Below are positions 1-6,352 of a stretch of DNA of 16,744 nt, piece after piece. The DNA comes from Lachnospiraceae bacterium UBA3645. Lineage in GTDB: Bacteria; Bacillota; Clostridia; Lachnospirales; Lachnospiraceae. The notes below the pieces were generated by a model. It was not told the DNA's origin. It searched no databases and was given only the letters and a program-made list of their open reading frames with translations. The stretch lies in contig DFKM01000001.1 in NCBI GenBank assembly GCA_002373555.1, positions 1 to 16,744 on the forward strand. The letters run 5' to 3'. Position 1 is the first letter of the stretch. The number at the start of each line of letters is the position of its first letter. The position numbers and the translations under genes were made by a program.

Positions 1-842
1 TTGCCCGCCTGCAGATCCGGGAAGATCAGCACATTGGCCTGTCCGGCTACCGGGCTTCCCGCCGCTTTCTGCGCACCGACTGAAGGTACCAGTGCGGCGT
101 CGAACTGCATTTCTCCGTCCAGCAGCAGCGCCGGTGCCAGACCGTGCGCGATTTCCGCCGCTTCCTGCACCTTCGTCACCAGCTCATGCTTCGCGCTTCC
201 TTTCGTCGAAAATGACAGCAGCGCGACCTTCGGGCAATCGATTCCGCAAAGCACACGGGCTGTCTCCGCCGAGGAGATCGCGATGTGCGCCAGTTCCTCC
301 GCCGTCGGGCAGGGATTCACGACACAGTCAGAAAAGATCAGCAGCCCGTTCTTTCCGATGTTCCGGTCTTTGAACTCCATCAGCATGCTGGAGGAGACCA
401 CCTTGATCCCGGGCTTTGTTTTAATGATCTGCAGCGCCGGCCGGAGCATATCGCCCGTGGAATGCGAAGCGCCGGACACCAGTCCGTCCGCGTCTCCCAT
501 CTGCACCATCATGATGCCGAAATACATCGGATCCGAGACCAGTCTGTCCGCATCCTCCGGGGAGATTCCTTTTGTTTTCCGGATCTCATACAGAGCATTC
601 CGGTACCGCGGTCTGTCCGGACTCTCTGCCGGATCCACGATCCGGATCCCGGAAATCTCCGCACCGTTCTCCTCTGCCGCAGCACAGACCTTCTCCGGCG
701 CGCCGACCAGGATCGGTTCGGCCAGTCCCTCTGCTTTCAGGATCGCCGCCGCCTGTACGGTCCGCGGCTCATTTCCCTCCGGAAAAACGATCGTCTTTAT
801 CTGTGTTTTCGCCTTTGCTCTGATCTCATCCAACAGGCTCAT
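1..842 (-). CDS. pta: phosphate acetyl/butyryltransferase family protein (3' end outside window)
   Basis: The product transfers an acyl group between CoA and inorganic phosphate, giving the acyl-phosphate that the adjacent kinase turns into ATP and a free acid. Only the first 280 residues are in the window; the family is usually about 300-340 residues. The start reads MSLLDEIRAK and is followed by IVFPEGNEPR, the family's N-terminal signature. VSGASHSTGDMLRPALQIIK (about residues 122-141) matches the conserved Pta substrate region. Details such as the PEGNEPR and RPALQIIKTKPG wording look more like phosphate acetyltransferase than Ptb, but pairing with a butyrate-type kinase leaves the true acyl chain open. 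The ATG at 842 follows a purine-rich GGGGGA stretch. It lies 55 bases downstream of the kinase stop with no terminator between, so the two are probably co-transcribed. Confidence 0.88.
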   Translation of the reverse strand, partial: MSLLDEIRAKAKTQIKTIVFPEGNEPRTVQAAAILKAEGLAEPILVGAPEKVCAAAEENGAEISGIRIVDPAESPDRPRYRNALYEIRKTKGISPEDADRLVSDPMYFGIMMVQMGDADGLVSGASHSTGDMLRPALQIIKTKPGIKVVSSSMLMEFKDRNIGKNGLLIFSDCVVNPCPTAEELAHIAISSAETARVLCGIDCPKVALLSFSTKGSAKHELVTKVQEAAEIAHGLAPALLLDGEMQFDAALVPSVGAQKAAGSPVAGQANVLIFPDLQAG

Positions 843-897
843 CTGTCCATCCCCCGCTTATTTTCATCATCCGTTTCCGTCCTCCGGCTGCCATCAG

Positions 898-2019
898 TCA
901 GGGCCTCTCGTCCAGCTCCGGGAAGCCGTCCCAGACAGGCTTTCCGGTATACGTCAGCACTTTCGTCTCTCCGCGCAGCGCCTTCAGCACCGGCAGGGCC
1001 AGCGCTTCCTGCTCCATTTCGCCCGGATATACACTGACAGGGGCGATCCAGCCGCACCGTTCCTCGATCCCCTGGATAATATCGTCAAAACGCATCAGTC
1101 CGCCGGTCAGCAGGATCCCGTCCACCTTTCCGCACAGCACAGTGCTCATAGCGCCGATCACCTTGCAGATCTGGTAGATCATTGCATTCCATACCAGCGC
1201 GGCCCCGCGGTCGCCGTCTTCCGCCATTTTGTGAATGACATCCGAATCCGCTGTGCCGAACTGGCTCACAAAACCGCCCGCGCGTGTGCACATACGACGG
1301 ACCTCTTCGATCGAATGCGCTTCGATATAATCCAGCAGCTGCGGGATCGGAACACTCCCGATCCGTGTCGGCGTAAACGGGCCTTCCCCGTCCGCGCCCA
1401 TATTGCCGTCAATCATCCGTCCGTGCTCATGCGCGCTGATGGTAATGCCGCCGTCGATATGCGCCACAATATAATTGCAGTCTTCATAGCGCCGGCCCGT
1501 TTTCGCGGAATGATACTCCGCCACGGCTTTCTGGTTCAGTACATGAGAATGGGAGAACCGGTACATTCCTTTGATACCGGTAATGCGCGCATAATCGCAG
1601 AGTTCCTCCGTATTCGTGGGATTCAGCGTATAGGCACGTTTTCCGTGTTCCTTTGCGAACGTATACGCCAGCATCACGCCCAGCTTCGCCGGATGCTCGC
1701 TCCCGCCGACCGCATTGACGGTGTCATTATAAAGGCGCTCATCCACCAGCGTAACACCGCTGTGCTGGGAATACGCACTGCCGCCGCGTCCGACAAATAC
1801 GTCGATATCTGCCGGATCATAGCCATGCTCATGCAGCATATCGACGATGACCTGATACCGGAACGGTTCCTGCAGATTGACATGGGGGTATTTTAAGAGC
1901 TCCGGCGCATCATGGAAGATGCTCTCTTCAAATACGGATCTTTCATTTTCAAAAAGGCTCACCTTCGTAGAGGTGGAACCCGGATTGATGATCAGCAGTC
2001 TGTATGTTTTTTCAGCCAT
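898..2019 (-). CDS. buk: butyrate kinase-like acyl kinase
   Basis: This is an ASKHA-fold short-chain fatty acid kinase that makes ATP from an acyl-phosphate, acting in the cytoplasm after the neighbouring phosphate acyltransferase. It has 373 residues; butyrate kinases are usually near 355. Visible motifs are LIINPGSTSTKVSLFEN (residues 9-25, phosphate loop), VGRGG (76-80) and LLTGG near the C-terminus (nucleotide binding). The usual HMGGG motif is replaced by HIDGG at 187-191, so this is a divergent member. The ATG at 2019 is preferred over an in-frame ATG at 2091. The 2019 start lies just before the conserved kinase N-terminus, and a strong promoter at 2094-2122 predicts a transcript start near 2087, downstream of the longer start. 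The Shine-Dalgarno sequence is modest (GGGAAAGAAGAG). Branched-chain or propionyl substrates are also possible. Confidence 0.9.
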   Translation of the reverse strand: MAEKTYRLLIINPGSTSTKVSLFENERSVFEESIFHDAPELLKYPHVNLQEPFRYQVIVDMLHEHGYDPADIDVFVGRGGSAYSQHSGVTLVDERLYNDTVNAVGGSEHPAKLGVMLAYTFAKEHGKRAYTLNPTNTEELCDYARITGIKGMYRFSHSHVLNQKAVAEYHSAKTGRRYEDCNYIVAHIDGGITISAHEHGRMIDGNMGADGEGPFTPTRIGSVPIPQLLDYIEAHSIEEVRRMCTRAGGFVSQFGTADSDVIHKMAEDGDRGAALVWNAMIYQICKVIGAMSTVLCGKVDGILLTGGLMRFDDIIQGIEERCGWIAPVSVYPGEMEQEALALPVLKALRGETKVLTYTGKPVWDGFPELDERP

Positions 2020-2093
2020 TTTCAAACTCTTCTTTCCCGCGCGTGGCCGGGCAGACCGTATACCGCTTCGCCCGTCCGGCAGATTTTTCATCC

Positions 2094-2122
2094 ATTATAC
2101 ACAAAGGAACGAAAAATGTAAA
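2094..2122 (-). promoter_or_regulatory. promoter for the buk-pta operon
   Basis: Read on the minus strand, a -35 box TTTACA (2117-2122) and a -10 box TATAAT (2094-2099) are separated by exactly 17 bases. This is close to the vegetative sigma consensus. The predicted start near 2087 gives a leader of about 70 bases before the kinase ATG. Confidence 0.75.
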
Positions 2123-2142
2123 TTCCAAACCGGGCAATCCGG

Positions 2143-2153
2143 TGCATGTTGCA
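2143..2153. promoter_or_regulatory. candidate TetR operator, copy 1 (TGCATGTTGCA)
   Basis: This is an 11-base dyad, TGCA-TGT-TGCA, about 20 bases upstream of the buk -35 box. A second copy differing at one base occurs 58 bases away, over the -35 box of the divergent TetR gene. The paired arrangement suggests binding sites for the product of the adjacent TetR gene. That role is inference. A further short dyad (ACCGG-5-CCGGT, 2129-2143) touches it. Confidence 0.4.
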
Positions 2154-2200
2154 GAAAACACAACTGGTACGATATTTGTAGTTGAACATTCGATGAATTC

Positions 2201-2211
2201 TGCATATTGCA
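2201..2211. promoter_or_regulatory. candidate TetR operator, copy 2 (TGCATATTGCA)
   Basis: This 11-base dyad matches the copy at 2143-2153 at 10 of 11 positions and overlaps the -35 box (TTGCAA, 2207-2212) of the TetR gene. A repressor bound here would block its own promoter. The match is seen in the sequence; the function is inferred. Confidence 0.42.
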
Positions 2212-2235
2212 ATGATTATCTTCATATAATATACT
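2207..2235 (+). promoter_or_regulatory. promoter for the TetR-family gene at 2306
   Basis: A -35 box TTGCAA (2207-2212) and a -10 box TATACT (2230-2235) are spaced by 17 bases and point toward the TetR gene. An overlapping TATAAT at 2225-2230 lacks a good -35 partner. Arms TTATCT/AGATAA (2216-2221 and 2242-2247) flank the -10 region and could be an additional weak dyad. Confidence 0.6.
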
Positions 2236-2305
2236 GTTATCAGATAAAAGCCCTGCGCACCATCCGGCTTTCTGCATCAGAATTTTCTTTTTACGGAGGT
2301 TTCCC

Positions 2306-2902
2306 ATGAATAATCGCCGGCAAAAAGACACCGGAAAGACCATTGTTGCAGCCGCCTGGGATCTGTTCTGCGAACATGGATATGAAAGCATTACGGTAGA
2401 CGATATTCTGGAAGCCGCGCATGTTTCACGCGGCACTTTTTATCACCATTTCAGCGGAAAGGATGCCGTATTCGTCAACATGATCTATGTCTTCGATGAT
2501 GATTACAGGGTCATTGCGGATATCATTCCGGCGGATCTGAACGCCTATGAAAAGCTGCTGTTCATCGACTATGAATTTTTCGCCCGGATGGAAAATCATA
2601 TCCCCGTCGAGATGCTCTCCAGAGTCTTTTCCATGCAGCTGATCACAAAAGCCGAAAGGATGCTGCTGAACCGGGACAGATATTATTACCGGCTCTGCCG
2701 GAAGATCATCGAGGAAGGACAGGCCGAAGGTACCATCCGCAGTGATCTGACCGTCAATGACATCATCAAGGATTTCGCGATGATCGAGCGGGGGATGATG
2801 TACGACTGGTGCCTTTGCGAAGGAGAATACTCCCTTGCCGAATATGCCAGACGCAAAATGCCGCTGCTTCTGGCCGGCTACCGGGGCAGGGCGCTCCTGT
2901 AA
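2306..2902 (+). CDS. TetR/AcrR-family transcriptional regulator
   Basis: This is a 198-residue one-component regulator. An N-terminal TetR helix-turn-helix (about residues 10-57) contains the typical ITVDDILEAAHVSRGTFYHHF pattern with FSGKDAVF after it. The rest is a helical ligand-binding and dimerisation domain with no recognisable ligand signature. The ATG at 2306 follows TACGGAGGTTTCCC, an excellent ribosome binding site. It is divergent from the butyrate-kinase operon, and the shared 286-base region has two TGCATRTTGCA dyads, so regulation of itself and of buk-pta is the natural guess. A strong terminator follows at 2944-2974. The family assignment is secure; the target and ligand are inferred or unknown. 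Confidence 0.92.
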   Translation: MNNRRQKDTGKTIVAAAWDLFCEHGYESITVDDILEAAHVSRGTFYHHFSGKDAVFVNMIYVFDDDYRVIADIIPADLNAYEKLLFIDYEFFARMENHIPVEMLSRVFSMQLITKAERMLLNRDRYYYRLCRKIIEEGQAEGTIRSDLTVNDIIKDFAMIERGMMYDWCLCEGEYSLAEYARRKMPLLLAGYRGRALL

Positions 2903-2943
2903 GGCAGCTTTGCCATACACAGTACAAAAATCAGAACACAGTC

Positions 2944-2974
2944 AAAAGCAGCCGCTGCGGACGGCTGCTTTTTC
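2944..2974. terminator. intrinsic terminator between convergent TetR and putP genes
   Basis: A perfect 11-base-pair stem (2944-2954 with 2962-2972) has a 7-base loop, CTGCGGA. It has a T run on the plus strand and an A run on the other side, so it can work in both directions. It ends the plus-strand TetR gene and probably the minus-strand symporter gene. Confidence 0.85.
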
Positions 2975-3026
2975 ATATTCTTCCCTGTGCCCGGATCTCC
3001 GGTACATAAGGTTTTAAGCAGTATTC

Positions 3027-4541
3027 TTATTCCGCGTGCTGCCCGGCTTCCACCGCCTTATCGAACACGCCGGTCTCCTTTTCATTCGCGCCGCCGGTCG
3101 CCATGGTGACCGCGACAGCCGCGATCATGCTGCAGATGAATCCCGGAACGATCTCATATACACCGGTGCTGCCGGTCAGCGTGATCATCCAGACAACATC
3201 TACGATAAATCCGACCAGAACGCCGGCAACAGCGCCTTTGTAATTGAACTTTCTCCAGAACAGCGAGAGGATGATCGTCGGTCCGAAGGCCGATCCGAAA
3301 GCGCCCCAGGCATTTTCCACCATGTTCATGATCGCCTGCGCGCCGCTGCCTCTCGAGGACGCAAGAAGATAAGCAATGAATGCGAGAACGAAGACAACGA
3401 GACGTCCGACCAGCAGGATCTCCTTTTCAGAGGCGTTCTTTCTGAACAGCGGGACATAAAGATCCGATGTGAACGAGCTGGAGGCCACCAGCAGCTGCGA
3501 GTCAGCTGTCGATATGGCTGCCGCGATGATTGCCGCAAGCAGCAGTCCAGAAATTGCGGTCGGGAAGTATTTCCTCGCCATTACGATGAAGACCGTTTTC
3601 TGCAGTCCGTAAGGCAGCAGCTCCTCCGCTACCAGCATTCTGCCGTAATAAGCCACAAGACATGCCGCGCCGAGAGAGATCACCACCCAGACGATCGCGA
3701 CGATCGAGGAAGTCTTTACCTGCGAAGGCTTTGTAATCGACATAAAGCGCACGATAATGTGCGGCATGCCGAAATAGCCGAGTCCCCAGCCGAGACCGGT
3801 AATGACTTCCTGCCAGGATACGCTGAAGATACCCGAGCCGAAGCTGCAGGTTACCACCGCGCCGGACGCATCCGTATATTCATACACCGTTGCCAGCGCC
3901 GCGGGATCCGGATTCTGGGTCAGCAGTACAATGATCGGTACCGCCATCAGCGCGATCATCATCAGCAGGCCCTGGAAAAAGTCAGTCCAGCAGACTGCTT
4001 TGAATCCGCCCAGGAAAGTATAAGCGACAATGACCAGCGCGAAGATGATCATGATGACCGATGTGGATACGCCGGGGAAGAGCTGCTCGAACACCGTCGT
4101 TCCGGCAACAAACGCGGAAGCGACATAGACGGTATAGGCGAACAGGAAGATGAGGGCGCAGATAAACTGCAGCGTTTTGGAATCCGTTGCGAACCGGTTT
4201 GCAAGATACTGGGGAATCGTGATGGCATCATCTGCCGATTCCGAGAAAATACGGAGCCGCTTCGCGCAGATGATCCAGTTCGCGGCAGTCCCGATCGCAA
4301 GCCCTATGCCGATCCAGATCTGGCCGAAGCCGAATGCCAGGATCGAGCCGGGCAGGCCCATGAGCAGCCAGGCGGACATATCGGATGCCTGTGCGGAAAG
4401 CGCGGCGACCCAAGGACCGACGCTGCGGCCGCCCAGGAAGAAGTCTTCCTGGTTCTTGTTGGATCCGTTGAAGTAAAATACCAGAGCCACGCCGAAAAGT
4501 GCGACAAAATACAGGACGAACGTGATCATTTCAGCAGTCAT
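3027..4541 (-). CDS. putP: sodium/proline symporter (PutP type, SSS family)
   Basis: This inner-membrane carrier couples sodium entry to uptake of L-proline. It has 504 residues, against about 502 for characterised PutP. Many hydrophobic segments fit the 13-helix sodium:solute symporter fold. Hallmarks are the region SAQASDMSAWLLMGLPG in the second helix (PutP has SAgASDMSgWLLMGLPG) and QLLVASSSFTSDLY in the central conserved region, both around the known sodium and substrate sites. FFLGGRS occurs near the start. The ATG at 4541 is chosen because AAGGAGAG lies just upstream; an ATG at 4580 would add 13 charged residues before the first helix and is unlikely. No proline dehydrogenase gene is nearby, so the proline may serve osmotic balance, Stickland fermentation or biosynthesis. 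Other substrates of this family cannot be fully excluded. Confidence 0.92.
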   Translation of the reverse strand: MTAEMITFVLYFVALFGVALVFYFNGSNKNQEDFFLGGRSVGPWVAALSAQASDMSAWLLMGLPGSILAFGFGQIWIGIGLAIGTAANWIICAKRLRIFSESADDAITIPQYLANRFATDSKTLQFICALIFLFAYTVYVASAFVAGTTVFEQLFPGVSTSVIMIIFALVIVAYTFLGGFKAVCWTDFFQGLLMMIALMAVPIIVLLTQNPDPAALATVYEYTDASGAVVTCSFGSGIFSVSWQEVITGLGWGLGYFGMPHIIVRFMSITKPSQVKTSSIVAIVWVVISLGAACLVAYYGRMLVAEELLPYGLQKTVFIVMARKYFPTAISGLLLAAIIAAAISTADSQLLVASSSFTSDLYVPLFRKNASEKEILLVGRLVVFVLAFIAYLLASSRGSGAQAIMNMVENAWGAFGSAFGPTIILSLFWRKFNYKGAVAGVLVGFIVDVVWMITLTGSTGVYEIVPGFICSMIAAVAVTMATGGANEKETGVFDKAVEAGQHAE

Positions 4542-4592
4542 TTCATTTCTCTCCTTTCTTTTTTCTGCGTATTTAGCCAAATCTGCTGCTGT

Positions 4593-4611
4593 TTACCATC
4601 AGCCATGGTAA
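4593..4611. promoter_or_regulatory. inverted repeat in the putP leader
   Basis: A perfect 7-5-7 inverted repeat (TTACCAT-CAGCC-ATGGTAA) lies 52-70 bases upstream of the putP start. It lies just downstream of a possible -10 box TACAAT (4628-4633, minus strand). No convincing -35 was found at proper spacing. It could be an operator or an mRNA hairpin. Confidence 0.35.
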
Positions 4612-4627
4612 GTTAACTGATATTTGT

Positions 4628-4633
4628 ATTGTA
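4628..4633 (-). promoter_or_regulatory. possible -10 element for putP
   Basis: TACAAT is read on the minus strand about 87 bases upstream of the putP ATG. The sequence 17-18 bases further upstream (TTTTCC or ATTTTC) is a poor -35, so this call is weak and may need an activator or another sigma factor. Confidence 0.3.
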
Positions 4634-4685
4634 TCGCTTTGGTTTTGCCCGGAAAATATGAAGTTCAATCTGTACGCAAGTATAA

Positions 4686-4943
4686 ACTAATCGGGACAGA
4701 TGCAGCTTGCGCACCAGCCTTCTGGCGCGCAAGCTGACTTCGCTGCATGCCGTGATTACAACAAAGATGGATTTTTCCCCGGAGGTCTATCAGCACAATG
4801 CCGGCCTGGTTTTCTATTATGACAACATGAACTATGTCTGGCTCCGCAAGTATTGGAGCGGGACGCTGAACGCTCCCGCGCTTTCCGTCATGGAAGTGGA
4901 CAGGGGCGTAAAGCACGTGCAGTGTGAAAAGTTTTCCTCATTA
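4686..4943 (+). pseudogene. remnant of a GH43 beta-xylosidase C-terminal domain
   Basis: An open frame starting after a stop at 4683 has no ATG at its beginning (only a TTG at 4707 with no ribosome binding site). It encodes a segment typical of the C-terminal concanavalin-like domain of GH43 beta-xylosidases. Visible marks are SLLARKLTSLHA, TTKMDFSPE, YQHNAGLVFYYDNMNYVWLRKY and, further on, ALSVMEVDRGVK. Intact enzymes have about 300 residues of catalytic five-bladed propeller before this point, and the domain continues for about 100 residues after it; both are missing. The frame then runs into the hairpin at 4944-4975 and loses similarity. It lies between putP and the CNNM genes on the opposite strand. 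The match is from memory of the family, not a search. No frameshift is visible inside the piece, so the deletion may be recent. Confidence 0.6.
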
Positions 4944-4975
4944 AGAAGAACCGCGGCCTGCGCCGCGGTTCTTCT
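4944..4975. terminator. hairpin terminator, probably bidirectional
   Basis: A perfect 13-base-pair stem AGAAGAACCGCGG/CCGCGGTTCTTCT (4944-4956 and 4963-4975) has a 6-base loop. The flanks are T-rich on the plus strand (CTTTATGTTTCT) and moderately T-rich on the minus strand. It may be the original terminator of the lost xylosidase gene, and it also lies downstream of the CNNM pair on the minus strand. Confidence 0.75.
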
Positions 4976-5080
4976 CTTTATGTTTCTATGCTTCTTTGGA
5001 TTCAGGTATAATAGTCCCGCACCGTTCCCAACGGCTGCGTTTTATTGTTTCAGACACGGTCCGGCTGTCTGCCGGCCGGA

Positions 5081-6352
5081 TCATTCACTCTCCCTCTGCG
5101 GAAGCTCATGACACGTGATCCTGACGCTGCGGACTCTCCGTTCGTCCACTTCCGTGACCGTCACTTCAGCATTTTTATAGACAAAGCTGCTTCCTTCCTT
5201 CGGGAAGCCCTCCAGCATCTCGATGCACCATCCGCCGATCGTCTCGCTGTCGAAATCAAACTCCCATTCAGGCCAGTTCATCAGCTCGAGCAGTTCCGAG
5301 ACCGGCGTATCGCCGTCCATTTCATAGATGCCGGCGCCGCGCTCGATGATCTCCGGCTCAATGATATCCGTATCATCCCAGATATCGCCGACGATCTCCT
5401 CCAGCACGTCCTCCATGGTGACCACGCCCAGCGTACCGCCGTATTCGTCCGTCACGATCGCCAGATGCTGTTTGGCATTCCGGAGTTCCGAAAGCACGGA
5501 CGGCAGCTTCATGGTCTTATACACAAAGCAAGGCTTCATCAAAAGCGACCGGATGTCCACCCGTTCCTGATCAATCAGTGCCTTCAGGAAATGGTTCATC
5601 GACAGCACGCCGATGATATTGTCGATGCTGTCCTCGTAAACAGGGATCCTGGAATGCGGCGCCGTCTCCAGCGTCTCCATGATCTCCGCCCAGCTGTCGT
5701 CTATGTCCAGGGCCATCACGTCTACACGGGCCGTCATGACTTCCGATGCGGATATTTCCGCGAAATCGATCGCCGCGCTGACGAGTTCGGACGCATCTTC
5801 ATCGATGACATCTTCGTTCTCCGCGGTATCGATGATGGTATGCAGCTCTTCCACCGCCGCTTCCCCGTCATCCGTTTCCTCGCCCTTCAGGCCGGCCGTG
5901 AGAAGACTGACCAGCTGTACGACGACCCAGGTGACCGGTTTCAGGACGACCATCAGCACACGGACCGGGCCAGCGAAGGCCAATGAGAACGCCGTCGCGC
6001 TCCGCTGTGCCGCGATCTTCGGAATCGTCTCCCCGAAGATGATGACCGCTGCGGTAATGATCGCCGTCGAAGCCCATGCATATTTTTCGCCGAACGCCAG
6101 AATGACTGCAACGGATCCCAGCGAGGAAGCGGCGATATTGACCAGATTGTTGCCCACGAGGATCGCGGACAGCGCGTCCTCAAAATGCTCCGTCACGAAC
6201 AGCGCCAGGCGGGATTTCGCCTCTCCTTCTTCCGCACCGTGTTCCAGACGGACTTTATTATTCGAAGAGAAGGACATTTCCGAAGCGGAAAAGAACGCGG
6301 AAAGAAGGATGCAGAAAATGATGGCGGCAATATAGATTCCGATGCCCGTCAT
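5081..6352 (-). CDS. CNNM/CorC-type transporter with CBS domains (second of tandem pair)
   Basis: This is a membrane protein of the hemolysin C/CorB-CNNM family, linked to magnesium or other divalent-metal export or resistance. It has 423 residues. A DUF21/CNNM membrane domain (about residues 1-190) has an N-terminal helix, the SASEMSFSS segment and the conserved GETIPKI motif. Two CBS domains (about 205-330) contain HSRIPVYED and DEYGGTLGVVTMEDVLEEIVGDI. A CorC/HlyC C-terminal domain (about 345-415) follows. The ATG at 6352 overlaps the upstream gene's stop as ATGA. Its ribosome binding site, AAAGGAGGTG (6357-6366), lies inside the last codons of that gene, so translation is probably coupled. 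Historical naming as a hemolysin has little support. The ion is not shown by sequence. Confidence 0.9.
   Translation of the reverse strand: MTGIGIYIAAIIFCILLSAFFSASEMSFSSNNKVRLEHGAEEGEAKSRLALFVTEHFEDALSAILVGNNLVNIAASSLGSVAVILAFGEKYAWASTAIITAAVIIFGETIPKIAAQRSATAFSLAFAGPVRVLMVVLKPVTWVVVQLVSLLTAGLKGEETDDGEAAVEELHTIIDTAENEDVIDEDASELVSAAIDFAEISASEVMTARVDVMALDIDDSWAEIMETLETAPHSRIPVYEDSIDNIIGVLSMNHFLKALIDQERVDIRSLLMKPCFVYKTMKLPSVLSELRNAKQHLAIVTDEYGGTLGVVTMEDVLEEIVGDIWDDTDIIEPEIIERGAGIYEMDGDTPVSELLELMNWPEWEFDFDSETIGGWCIEMLEGFPKEGSSFVYKNAEVTVTEVDERRVRSVRITCHELPQRESE

Larger units (their letters stand above)
4542..5080. other. 539-base stretch without an intact gene
   Basis: Apart from the putP leader (4542 to about 4640), the beta-xylosidase remnant and the hairpin terminator, this stretch shows nothing coding. 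From 4981 to 5080 there is a TATAAT on the plus strand (5007-5012) without a matching -35, and a short GC dyad (TCCGGC/GCCGGA) near 5060-5080. Neither can be assigned a role. Confidence 0.5.

Noticed and set aside
1..1896. Very long open frame on the plus strand across pta and buk
   Set aside because: It is antisense to two well-recognised genes, lacks a family signature and has no ribosome binding site; long antisense frames are common in GC-rich coding DNA.
2161..2184. CAACT...AGTTG dyad as a TetR operator
   Set aside because: Only 5-base arms with a 14-base gap; the TGCATRTTGCA pair is much stronger.
3036..4616. Plus-strand open frame of 526 codons opposite putP
   Set aside because: It is highly charged with no hydrophobic or domain pattern; the opposite strand encodes PutP with full-length agreement.
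5007..5012. TATAAT on the plus strand as a promoter
   Set aside because: No acceptable -35 at 16-18 bases and only antisense sequence of the CNNM gene downstream.
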